Origin: Cryptomeria japonica
Taxonomy: Eukaryota; Streptophyta; Pinopsida; Cupressales; Cupressaceae
Reading direction: 5' to 3'
NCBI RefSeq assembly: GCF_030272615.1
Contig: NC_081415.1
Location: 106,467,796-106,531,795 of the forward strand
DNA: 64,000 nucleotides
This document shows, piece after piece, positions 33,883 to 44,824 of the stretch; within the stretch, counting starts at the first letter, position 1; each line of letters begins with the position of its first letter. The translations under genes were made by a program, and so were the position numbers. The notes beneath the pieces were generated by a model. The model worked only from the letters and a program-made list of their open reading frames with translations. It was not told the DNA's origin and made no database searches.

Positions 33883-36711
33883 TTTGCTTACAAGTTGTTG
33901 TTGAAGTTCTGTGAAAATGATGATGAGTTGTTGATGAAATGAGAGATTTATGTTTGGTGGGGTATTTTGCATATGAATCTCTAGCACTAAAGATAGATGT
34001 GACCAAAGTCCTTTCTTGATTTGCTTGTTGTGTTTGATTGACAATGTTTGATGTGATAAGGTTTGGAGAGATCTGAGATGTGTTACAGACTCAACTACCT
34101 AGTAATGAGAGGATTCACTCATAGACTAGTTTTAACCTACATTGAAATGCCTCTTAGGATGAGTTTATCCTAGATGTCAAGACAATCTAAAAAGTGATGT
34201 ATTGTGTTTGATTCAAGTAATATCAAAAGAGAACTTTAGGACAAAATCCTCTTGATGTTTTGAGAGTTGAAATGGATAGATGATGTGTAAATGGGATAAT
34301 GCATGAAATGAACTTCAATAGAAACTTTGTGTTACAAAAGGAACAAACTCTTCCTCTTCTTGTTCAAGGGTTGGTGGTTCTACCCTAGCTGAGTTATATG
34401 TGATATAAATGTTTGGAAAGAAGGCCGGATTGATCTTACCTCGTTCTTGTGATAACTCAAAGATCTGTATTGAGTAAAAGCCAGGCGGTTTAATGAATCT
34501 TGATCAAATTCATTTGTTTTTCCTTGAATGTATAGATGCATGTGGCGTAAGAAGGTTCTATGAGAGACAAAGATTTTTCTATTAAGATAGAAGAATTTCC
34601 TCCTTTCGATAAAAGCCTTTGAGCTCAATGGTCTCTTCTTCAAGTTGATATGTTGATGAGGATTCTTCTTTCTTAAGATGTAAAAAATGGTCATATAGTT
34701 TGATATTTTTGTTGGTATTTTTGAAAATGTTGGTGTTGGATGAATACTTGTTTTTGGAATTGGATTTTTGATTTTTCTTTGACAAGAAAACAAAGTAAGC
34801 ACACAAACACAAGCATGTTGCCTCAAAAGGCACAAATAGGTGTGGGTCTAGATCAACCTAATCCTCAGACTTTTATGACCCTTTCCTTCAAATGTATCTT
34901 AGGTGTTTCCAAAGCCTTAAGTCGGCTCAATTTGTATGGGTCTGACACAAAAATGAAGACATTTCAAACACTCTTTATCCCTAAGGTCAAATGGCCAGTT
35001 GTGATAATTTCAGCCCACATCTTGATATTTCTTCAACTTTGGTACTACATACCTTATGAATCCTATCGTGGTAGGTAAGGATGTGATATACTAAGTCTTG
35101 CATGAGCATAACAAATAGATGATCCCTATGATAGGGGAGTCACCACTTTTATCAGGCTACAAGTAACCTTTCAAAAAGCTATGTTTCTACTCAAGTAAAT
35201 ATGTATGGTGAGTATCTTGGGAGCAAAACCTTCTATGCTCTTGCACTAAACTTTTCACAAATATCCTCAATCAATAGAATGGGTGGGCTACTACTTAAAA
35301 GGTGTTTAGTAATTTTTTATGTTTTTGGACATAAGTTCATTCTGCAATGACTCACTTAAAAGCCTTGTAACTTGTGGTGGGGCCCATTTGTCCTTTTGGC
35401 AAGTTACACTACAGGAACAACTATACCCAAGGCTATAACTTTCGCTCACACCTGATTTCTATATCGGCTCGAAGGATTTACCGCACGATGTCATTCCCAA
35501 GAGTGATGTGTCTCTTGGTAGGCCTCTCTTAAAAAGATAAAATTTGAGTGTTACTAACACTTTTCTCTTGCACCTAGGACCACAAAAGCCAAGGGAGAGG
35601 ATAGTGTATGTTATAAGTAGGACCACTTGACAAACTCTTTTGCACAAGTGTGCAAAATACAAAAGACACTTGTTCTTTTTAACTTATCATTGCAATGGTG
35701 ATCTAACTATTTGGAGATGTTGCTCCAACAACCATGGTGTTCTTTTTATCCTTCAAAGGCAATATGTTGAGTAAACTAGGAAAAATGAAACCCTGATCAA
35801 CTTAATGAAAAGCACGTTTGCTTGAAGTAAATCACTTTGCAAAAACAAGACAAGTTGATTGTTCTTTTTATTTTCCTAAAAACCAAGTATGGATTGTGAT
35901 TTTTAACTTGAATTGATGCAAGGAATGAATTTTGTGTTGTTGATTTTAAGCACCAAAAGAAAATGAATCCTAACTTGCAAGAAATAAAGTTGTTTTGTTG
36001 AATTTAAGCACCAAAACGAGGTTTGTTTCCTAACTTGCAAGAAATAAAATTGTTTTTGTTTGAGTTTTTGTGGTTCTTTTTAGCTTGTAACAATGATTTT
36101 TTTTTTATAGCTCCAAATGAAAGATGTGGTGAAATTTAAAACCCAAATCAAAGTGTAGTTTATTTTTAACCAAAAAGAAAGTGAGTTTATTTTATCCCAA
36201 CTTGAAAGACAAAGTTAGCCATAAAAACAAATTTACTTCCTAAGCTAAAAATCACTAAAATTTCTATTGTAGGGGTTAGTCAAAACCTGCACAAAAGAGA
36301 ATAAATTAGAAAAATGTGCATGTCTGGGGGGGCTTCCTAAAGCCTAAATTTTTTTTGGTTTTTGGGTACAAGGTATTTTTTATAATGCTATATTATAATA
36401 GCGCTACTCTTTATGAGAACAGAAGCACTACTTAACACAAAAGCACGAAAGTAAGGACAAAAGCGCTAAAAGATTTTATTCATACAGCATGTCAATAGCA
36501 CTAAAACAGAGAACAACATGCTACTTAATAGTCAAAAGTGCTATACTAGGGACAATAGCGCTAAATTTGAGACAATAGCGCTATTGTGGAAATAATAACT
36601 CTAAAAGACCAAATTTCAATAGCGATAAAGCGTGAACAAAAGTGCCAAAGCCTGACCTGTGTGTCAATTAAAATAGTCAAACAAGTTAGTAGTTTCAAAA
36701 ATTTGTTCTTC
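33883..36711 (-). other. 5' leader of the Tat element
   Basis: About 2.8 kb between primer-binding site and gag, typical of long Tat/Ogre leaders. Short open frames occur (for example 34380-34835 on the minus strand, 151 codons) but have no recognised domain. A roughly 60-bp unit containing 'cctaacttgcaagaaataaa' is repeated at about 35935-36055. Confidence 0.55.
36380..36640 (-). repeat. Degenerate AATAGCGCTAAA repeat cluster, 5' side
   Basis: About ten irregular units such as 'gacaatagcgctaaa' and 'caatagcactaaaa'. They face the opposite way to the cluster at 10815-11110, so the two ends of the element's RNA carry complementary repeats. Confidence 0.65.
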
Positions 36712-36731
36712 GATTCACATCGGGTTCACCA
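36712..36731 (-). promoter_or_regulatory. Primer-binding site of the Tat element
   Basis: On the minus strand it reads TGGTGAACCCGATGTGAATC, two bases after the 5' LTR end. Its complement has the shape of a tRNA 3' end: T-loop-like TTCGATT, then the acceptor strand and CCA. Confidence 0.8.
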
Positions 36732-36733
36732 GA

Positions 36734-38207
36734 TGATGCTCTGCAAAATGGAAGGATTAGTAAAAACTTGTTTTGATAGCTAAACACATACAAGGAAACA
36801 CAAGAGACAAGAGTTAGGCATTAGTGTTAGCAAATCAAAGATTAAATACTATCCTAAGCAAGCATATCAAGAAAGACACTACTAAACAAATAGAAAGCTT
36901 AAGGAATCTACAAAAAGTAACTAAACATCTCCATATGCTCTCTACCATGCTGGTAGCTTCTCCTTCCTTGTTCCTCTCCTCTCCAAGTTCCAAATTAGTG
37001 TAGCTCTCAGCAGCTTTTTGCACTATGGATGCCTTATGGAGGTTCAAGATTGATAAATGATTAATCTAAATGCTATGCAAGTGTAATCAAACTAATTAGA
37101 TTCTATGAAATGAGAATGATTAATTTTAGACCAAAATGACAATGTATTTAGTTATTTATGCTAAATGCTCTTCTCTAAAATTCAGTACAAAGTAAATGCA
37201 TACAAGTTTTAAGGATCTGGATTATCAAGAAATGGGCTCTATTTATAGGAAAATGGAGCAATGGATGGTTGAGATTGAGTAATCTCAACAAGGGTCGGGA
37301 TTGAATGATATTCAATCCATGTGAGGACTTTCAACCCAATCCTAGGATGACAAGTGTCAACATGAGATGGGTTGAGAGGATAGGGAAGAAACATTAAATG
37401 CTTGATATGACCTGGGGGTTAACTTGGGAGTTAAGGTTGAGGTTGAGTTGAGTGAATAAATTCATTATCCAAAGAATAATTCTTTTATCTAATGCATAAA
37501 CTCTTGTGCAAGAGTTAGTGAGGATAACCATGGTCAAAGCAATAAATGCTTGAGGAGACACATGGGTTACATGAAGGTTGAGTTAGGGGTCAAAGTATCT
37601 AACCATGGGTGCAAGTAGATTTAACCATTAATGGTCATGTAAGAGCCATAAGTGGTTTGGAAGACTTTAAAGGTTAAATTGTTGAACATACAAAGCAATT
37701 GATGCTTTTCAAAGACTTTGGAGTCTTTGAGAAGTGACTCCAAGTTGCTTAGGAATGTGACAATATTTAGGGGATGGATTAGGCTAATTAGGAAGGGGTT
37801 AGAAGAATCTAGAAGGGGGTTAGGATTGCAAGTGGGTTTGGTGGGTGAGAGAAAATAGGATTTTATTAAAATAAAATTCATTTATTTCAATAAATAAGTG
37901 CAAGTTGCATTTTTAGGAGAATGCAAGTGGTTGGTATTTTAATGATTTAAATAAATGTTTTATTTAATTTATTTAAAAGAGGAAAGGGGGATTAAATTGA
38001 ATAAATAGGATTTATTCATTTAATTGATTGTGAATTTGGTTTAATGAATTAATTAAAATAAATTGAATAATTTATTTAATTAATAGGAGAATATTTTGAA
38101 GATGAATTAATTAAATGTTAATTTAATTAACTGATGGCTAGTGGGATTTTAATCAAATAAATATCAAATATTCATTTAATTAAAATGGACAGATTTATGT
38201 GACTACA
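36734..38207 (-). repeat. 5' LTR of the Tat element
   Basis: It matches 8776-10251. A TATAAATAG box is on the minus strand at 37239-37247. AAAAG follows at 38208-38212. Confidence 0.93.
37239..37247 (-). promoter_or_regulatory. TATA box in Tat 5' LTR
   Basis: CCTATAAATAGAGC on the minus strand, conserved in both LTRs. Confidence 0.55.
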
Positions 38208-38550
38208 AAAAGCACCAAGTATAATTTTTATATACAATGCATAATAATTTTAAAAAAAATTAGGAAAAAAATTAGAATATGAAAAATATTTTTGTATTCC
38301 TTTTTTAAAGATACTTATAGTTGACTTTTTATCTTTTAGATAAGTTTCATTTTATTTTTAACTTCTTATGTGTGGTCAACAAAGCTATTAGATTCTTTAT
38401 ATGTGAATTTAATTTGTACTATATAAAACTATATTATATACTATATTTAATAGTTTCTATAGTAGAATATAATATATAATAACATATAACTATAATACTA
38501 GTTTAAAAATAAATTTAGCAATTTAGATTATACAAAGTACAATATATAGT

Positions 38551-39287
38551 TGTAGACACCTAAAATTATCCTTTAAATAAGTAAGTATTTACTTTATTTA
38601 ATTATTTTTATCCTAATTTCTTATATTAAATAGATAAATATAAAATTATTTCACTTAAATTTTCCTTATTTAATCTTGGAAGTCCAACTTGTTCAGTTGC
38701 ATCACAATCTAAATTTATAGGCATGTGACAAGTGTGAATCATCTTTTCATTCTTTTTGTACTTTCTCCAAAGTCAACCCACCTCTTAATCTCATCCCTTC
38801 ATTTCAAAGTTAACCTCTTAATCTCCTCTCTCCATATTTACCAACACTTCAATTCCATTGATTCTCTTTCGTCTATGTGATCTTGGTCATTCATCTTCTC
38901 ACCCCTTAATTCAAACCCGTCATTTTTATGATGATTTCTATAAAAGAGGTTTCTCCTCTTATTTTCTATAATACATCTGTAGCATACTTAGACTCTTCCA
39001 CAATCATTCCATCAATACATCATCACAAGCATAGATGATCACAAACACATCCATTATTCCTTGATATCTTGTGCAAGTGCATACAGATATGAGAGCAACC
39101 ATTATCAAATACAAGATCATGGAGGATATAAAGCTCTCTTACATGTGATGATATAGATTTGTGTGTTTATGTTATTTGCATGGATTTATAGATCTATATT
39201 GATGTTGTGCGGATTTAGATTATAGATATAGGATAGTGATTGGATTTACTAGTGTTTATAAATAGGACTCAAAATTTAGCATAAACA
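38551..39287. mobile_element. Solo LTR with ATAGT duplication
   Basis: 737 bp from TGTAGACACCTAAAATT to AGCATAAACA, flanked by ATAGT at 38546-38550 and 39288-39292. A TATAAAAG box at 38939-38946 suggests plus orientation. No second LTR or internal region remains; unequal recombination between LTRs is the usual cause. Confidence 0.75.
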
Positions 39288-39296
39288 ATAGTAATA

Positions 39297-39375
39297 GGCT
39301 AGACAACTAGCTCGATTAGTAAGAGCTTCCTATAGTAGGCATGAGGTCACAAGATCTAGTCTCCCCCCAATCTAT
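39297..39375 (+). mobile_element. tRNA-derived SINE-like remnant
   Basis: 'actagctcgattagtaagag' resembles an RNA polymerase III A box and 'aggtcacaagatctagtctc' a decayed B box about 30 bp further on. The tail is not clear. Confidence 0.4.
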
Positions 39376-41580
39376 GTGCTATTAGAGGTGTTTCAAAAAA
39401 GAATCTTTGAGGGAGCGACCTAATCCAGAGGACTCAATGGTGGATGGAAGGTCAAACACATTTCAACATGGACAAGCAATTCAGATTTGCAATGGGCTTT
39501 CTTGACCAACATTCTTATGCATCATGGGACATGACAACTACGCCACAAGGGTCAATATGGGGATCCACCAACATGCACAAGGAACTCACTATATTTAGAG
39601 AACTCTAATCATCAAAGAACATCAATCACCCTGACCTAACACTTGGCATTGATCGGAAACCACCAACAAGGGTACTTCCTTCATACAAGGCTACTAGACC
39701 TATTAGGCCTCCTTGACTGGTTTCTTGGCCTGAAATTCCCAACCCTTTACCATGGGAAAAAACCAAACTCCTTTTAAGATACCCTTTGCAGAGTTACACA
39801 ACATATGTAAAAAATGCTATAGGTTAATTTGGGACATTAGGGTCAAATTCGCACTATTGCAAGTTTTAGGGGTCACAATTACGTTTCTTTTAGAAAATGG
39901 AAGTGTCCTAAAAACAACTCATACACACACTACTCCACTTCCAATGGCAGGTTCATGTCCCAAATGGAAGGATTTCATAGGTTTTTGCATCACTTTGTAT
40001 TGTTTTGTCACCATACTCCAAACCCTTCACCCAACTTGTGTTACCATGGCCTAACACATGGAGATGTTAGGCATTCAACACCTCAAACCTGCCTCAAAGC
40101 TTTGTCCCTGAAAAAATGGAAAATAAATCATTTGGAGAACACCTAAATCTACCATTCCACTAGATTTGGGGTTATGATCTCAGTGGAAGAGTGAGATATC
40201 TACATATCTCTGTCCAAACCCTCTAAACTAGGGTTTCATAATAGTTTTAAGGAAAATGCTCAAAAATTCTTTATACTCAATGTAATCTCACAAAATTGGT
40301 CTGAAAAGAATGGTGATTCATAGGAATACAAGATACAATAGGCCTCAATTCATAAGTCAATTGTACAAGAATGTATTGATCATGTTTGCACCAATATTGC
40401 AAGAAATTGCAAAGGAAATGATTCAAGTTTTATTGATTTCTTCTTTCCCTCCATACATCCAGTATCAAAAACATACCTCAACCCCAAAAGAGGATATTTA
40501 AACATTATTTAGACCTTCCCCAGTGCCCCCCAACTAATTTTTTGAATGGGTTGATCGTTGGGTGTCAAAACTTTCACTTTTATAATAAGAACTTGTAAAA
40601 GTTGTATAGCAACTTTTTAAAGTTTTGACCATTAGACTCAAAACTTATCCTAATGACTCCAAAAGACTCATTTAACATCTAGACATGCTAAAATAAACTT
40701 ACTACATCATTTCAACCCATAATGGGTATGTTGACATTCTTGGGCCATGTTTGACCCTATCAAGACCTCATAAGGTTACATAAGCTCATACACGTCAAAT
40801 GCCTTGAAAATGATTAGAAGTGATTAAAAATGATTTGAAATGATTACAAATGGTCCTTAGGACCTTATTTCAACTTGAAAAGACACTCACAACAAACAAA
40901 TCACATGAAAGCCTTAATGAGGCACAAAATGAGTAGGTGCTTATCTACCACTACCCAATTCTCATAGTATAAAAAATGTAATATATAATAATGATATGAT
41001 TGATATAATATCAAATATTATATATTATAATAAATATAATATAATTTATACTATACAAAATTATATTAATTATTAAATGTATAAATTCATATTTATATTT
41101 AGTAGGTTTAATTATGAAATATATATAAATAATAATAATAATTACTATTATTATAATTATAATATTGATTATTATTATTATTATTATTATTGTAATTATA
41201 ATAATAAAATATCAACCAGAGCTCAAAAAATAGATATGTCTATGAACCGATGCACAACAAATTAGGAATTGATTTCCCACTAACCAAAACAACAACAACT
41301 TTTTCTATGTGATCTAATAAATTATCTATAGAAATCCTAAGAATGGTCAAATAAACTTCTATCTTTGGGAATAAGGTTTCTCTTCGCCCAATACTCTTCT
41401 AATAATTAATAATCATTCTCGTTTATTTTATCTTGATAGATTTTTTTATTTATCATAGGATTAGGATAAATGATTATATTCTAACAAGATTTTTGTGGGT
41501 CTCTAACATGAATGATTATGGATCAATGAAATTATTTCTCAATTAGAAATTTATCTTAATAAGAAAGAAATTGCAAGAAT
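39376..41580. other. Non-coding sequence, no gene recognised
   Basis: Open frames here are short and without motifs (for example 39752-40054, 100 codons). A small degenerate 'gaaatgattacaaatg' repeat lies near 40808-40855. Confidence 0.4.
41110..41215. repeat. (ATT/AAT)n microsatellite
   Basis: Runs of 'aataataataat' and 'attattattattattatt' with imperfect AT steps between them. Confidence 0.85.
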
Positions 41581-41639
41581 CCGTTAACCAAAGAGAGAAA
41601 AGGAAAAATAAGGAAAAATCACAAACATGTGTCAAAAAT

Positions 41640-42780
41640 GGGATTCATCACAAATATCAGGCTATCAATATTTTGAAATAGGACATTGAGGATATAGGGT
41701 TAATACATAAATTAGAAATTATTTGTCATTTAATTGGGAAGAGGCATGGTAGGAAAGAAATTAGGGCTTGGATAATAAAAAATTAGAAAATAGAAGTAAT
41801 CATCATATTTTTGCCAAAAGGATTCTTCATTTTCATATTTGTGATGGAAGAAGAATAAGATTTAGCATCTTACAAGAGGATCTATGGAAAATGGAATAGG
41901 ATTATTTGTACATTTAGAAGTGGTATTAAAATTTTGATCTAGTAAATATCAACCCTTATGAGAAGTTGATTTGGATTAGGCTATAAAATCTTCCAATGGA
42001 GTACTAGATTGGAAAATGTAAATTAGGTGTTCTCTCAGTGCACTTATCGATATAGATATGGATATTATTGAAGGAGATTCATGCATATACACAACATTAC
42101 AAATTGTAGTAGTTAGGGAAATCCCAAATAATATTTTCTTATGCATGAAAGGTACTCATTGGCTACAATTAGTATAAATAGAAGAGGATGAACATTTCTA
42201 CCTAAAGTGCAAAAGTAGAAACCACTAGGAGGATTGTTGTAAGATATAAAAAAGACTAAGGAGGTCTAGATATCAAAGTATTTTAACCCTAATCCATGTA
42301 TGGATAAGTCAAACAAAAATTCCCAAATAGTCTTGCATATTGCTCAATATTTGGAGGAACCAAAGGATAGTACAAGCCCTGAGCAGAATAAGCCTAAGAA
42401 GGTTTTCAATAAAAGAGAATGCCTAGACAATGAAGGAAAATTATCCAAACCATGCTACTGGCCTTAGGAGTCACCTCACAGAAATATCAAACAATTACAA
42501 CCTTGAGTTTTGAGATAGATGATCAGATCATGGGTAAAAATAAGGAAGAAGCCAATGAAGTTGATATTGATTTAGAAGGGTGGGAAGGGCTTGATTAGGA
42601 TGATTTGGGGATCTTAGATCAAAAAAACATCACCCTAAAAACCTCAAGAGTTCTGGGTAACTCAAAACTAGATGGAAGAAAAGGAATAAAATCCAAAAAA
42701 TAGATAACTGAAGATGAAGCAACAAAAAAGGGATATTTGAGAATCAAGAAATTTATGATACCATCCAAGGGAGTAAAGAT
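41640..42780 (+). pseudogene. LINE A ORF1-like remnant
   Basis: Broken frames give LQIVVVREIPNNIFLC and HFYLKCKSRNH...EDCCK. These resemble the DUF4283 and CCHC-knuckle part of plant LINE ORF1 proteins, which bind element RNA. Many stops. Confidence 0.45.
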
Positions 42781-42805
42781 CTCCCTTCGAGAGAAACTGA
42801 GATAT

Positions 42806-44415
42806 CTGTGTGGAATGTTTGGGGCATGAATGTCCCTAGAAAAAGATGTCTAATTAGACATCACCTATAGAAAATGGATATAGGTATTATCTTATTACAA
42901 GAAACTAAAATCTCTAAGCAAGAGGCAACAAGATTCATTAATTGTCGCAAACCATGAGCTAGAGTCTTTCAAGAAGAAAGTGGCTTGATTGGTGAGCTTG
43001 GATTCTTATGGAATGATATACTAATTTCCTTTATACACATGAAATCAAAATTTAATTGGATGATTGGTAAGGTATATAATATTAACCTAAATGTGCAGTT
43101 CATATCGGTAAATATTTATGGACTTATCAAAATGGAAAAATGGCAGATACATGGAAAATGATGAAAACATGTTAAAAGATTTAAGGGGTTTCCAAGTGAT
43201 CACGGGAGGGGATTTCAATTCCATTTTTAAATTAAGGGAAAAAAGGGAGATTAAAGATGATAAACAAAAACATCTAGGACTTTAGCGAGTTTGTTAATGG
43301 TATAAGGTTGATACATTATGCAACCAGAAATGGGATTTAAATGTGGACCAATAGAAGAGTAAGATTCACTAATATAGCAGAAAGGAATAGATTAATTTTT
43401 TATATCCACTAAATGGTTGAACAAAATATTTCATATTTAAGATAACATTCTTCCCATCTTAGTTTTAGACTACTTTCCAATCAAGTTAGAAATCAGGATT
43501 GGTGTTCATCCTAGTAAGATTACATTTAGATTTCAAAGTATGTGATGAAGAGATGAGAAAATTCTTGGCAATCTTGAAAATTGGTTGAAGAAATGTCAAG
43601 TGACTAGTACTATGAGCTATAGATTTATGAAGAAACTCCAATACTTTAAGGGAAAACTAAAATAATAGAACCAAGATATTTTTAAGAACATCTTCAAGGA
43701 AAAATTCAAAATAGAATAAGAATTGGAGAATCTTAGTAACAAGGTCATCGCACATAGAATGTTTAGGGAAGACTATAAACAAGAGAAATTGTTGAATACA
43801 ATACTCAAAGAAGTATTGGACAGAGAAGAAATATACTTTAAAGATAAGTTGAGAGAAACATAAATTAAATTAGGTGATTTCAATATGAATTTCTTCCATG
43901 CCTCCACTAACATTGAATGATCAAACAATAAAATCGAGTCGATAAAAAATCTAGATGGATCAGTGATATGTGATAGGATGGATATTAAAATTTTGCTATG
44001 GTGGAACATTTTAAAACTTCTTGGGAAGCAATATTTTTGAATGGAGAGAACCCTTTTGGTATCAATCATATTCTAAAGATAATTGTAGATGTAGAAAATC
44101 GTATGCTCTATAAATTGATAAAGATATAGGAAGTTTGAGGTGTAGTGCTTCAACTCCACCTTGATTAATCCCCTACATCAAATGGATTCCAAAAAACAAT
44201 TTACCAAAAATGTTGGCCATTGATTGATGAAGAGGTTTAGAAACTAGTGGAAGAGTTCATAATTAAAAAGAGACTAGTAAAGAACAATAACAACACGACA
44301 ATTAATCTAATCTGGAATAAGAAATCAAGTGAATCTTTCAATAAATACATATCATAATCACTATGTAACATGATATATAAAATAATCACTAAGGTGCTAG
44401 ATAAAAAATTGAAGA
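42806..44415 (+). pseudogene. LINE A endonuclease and N-terminal reverse transcriptase
   Basis: Endonuclease landmarks are WNVWGMNVPRKR, IILLQETKIS, VQFISVNIYG and VITGGDFNS-like near 43200. A helical linker follows (KLGDFNMNFFHASTN, NNKIESIKNLDGSVICD), then reverse-transcriptase entry motifs SLCNMIYKIITKVLDKKLKR at 44355-44415. Stops and frameshifts throughout. Confidence 0.7.
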
Positions 44416-44824
44416 GAATGTTTGGGAATCCCCTGTTATGAATACTCCTTGTGAAGAAGGGAATATTTAAATGCTAAAGGGACTGTCCTGGATATTCCCA
44501 TTCAATTGGTGATTGAAATGGGTAAATCTGTTTAGTCAAAACCCTAGGTTTCTCTCACACGTTAATCATCCCAAGAGGACTCCTGACCTTTTATTGAGGT
44601 CAAACCCAAAATCAGAAGAAGGAATTCCCCTATTGACCAATCTACTCCAGCCTCTGGGGGGTTTCAACTAGAAATAGACAAAAAGCAGACCGTGTGTTGG
44701 ATTCATGGGGGGTGCGGACACCACCCAATGCGGTTAGTAGAGATAGGAAGAGTCGAGCTTCCATTGCGGAAGGAGCCCAAAGAACGTTACCAAAAATGGG
44801 GATGGTGTCCCCCTCTCTTGCTAA
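44416..44824 (+). pseudogene. LINE B ORF1 C-terminal fragment
   Basis: One frame reads KADRVLDSWGVRTPPNAV and GAQRTLPKMGMVSPSLAK to a stop immediately before the endonuclease start. The nucleic-acid-binding part of ORF1 is missing. Confidence 0.4.

Larger units (their letters stand above)
8776..38207 (-). mobile_element. Tat/Ogre-type Ty3/Gypsy retrotransposon, with nested insertions
   Basis: It is bounded by two LTRs of 1476 and 1474 bp that begin TGTAGTCAC and end GCATCA when read on the minus strand, and by AAAAG at 8771-8775 and 38208-38212. Minus-strand order: 5' LTR, primer-binding site, leader, gag, aspartic protease, G-patch, reverse transcriptase, RNase H, second RNase H, integrase, long 3' region with an antisense PMD gene, polypurine tract, 3' LTR. 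Total 29432 bp; removing the inner LTR element and one GTTAT leaves 21000 bp, still including two solo-LTR-like insertions. The extra RNase H and the size place it in the Tat lineage (which includes Ogre). All coding parts carry stops and frameshifts. The LTRs differ by scattered substitutions and small indels, so it is not very recent. Confidence 0.92.

Noticed and set aside
41077-41265. Asn/Tyr-rich open frame
   Set aside because: Translation of the ATT/AAT microsatellite.
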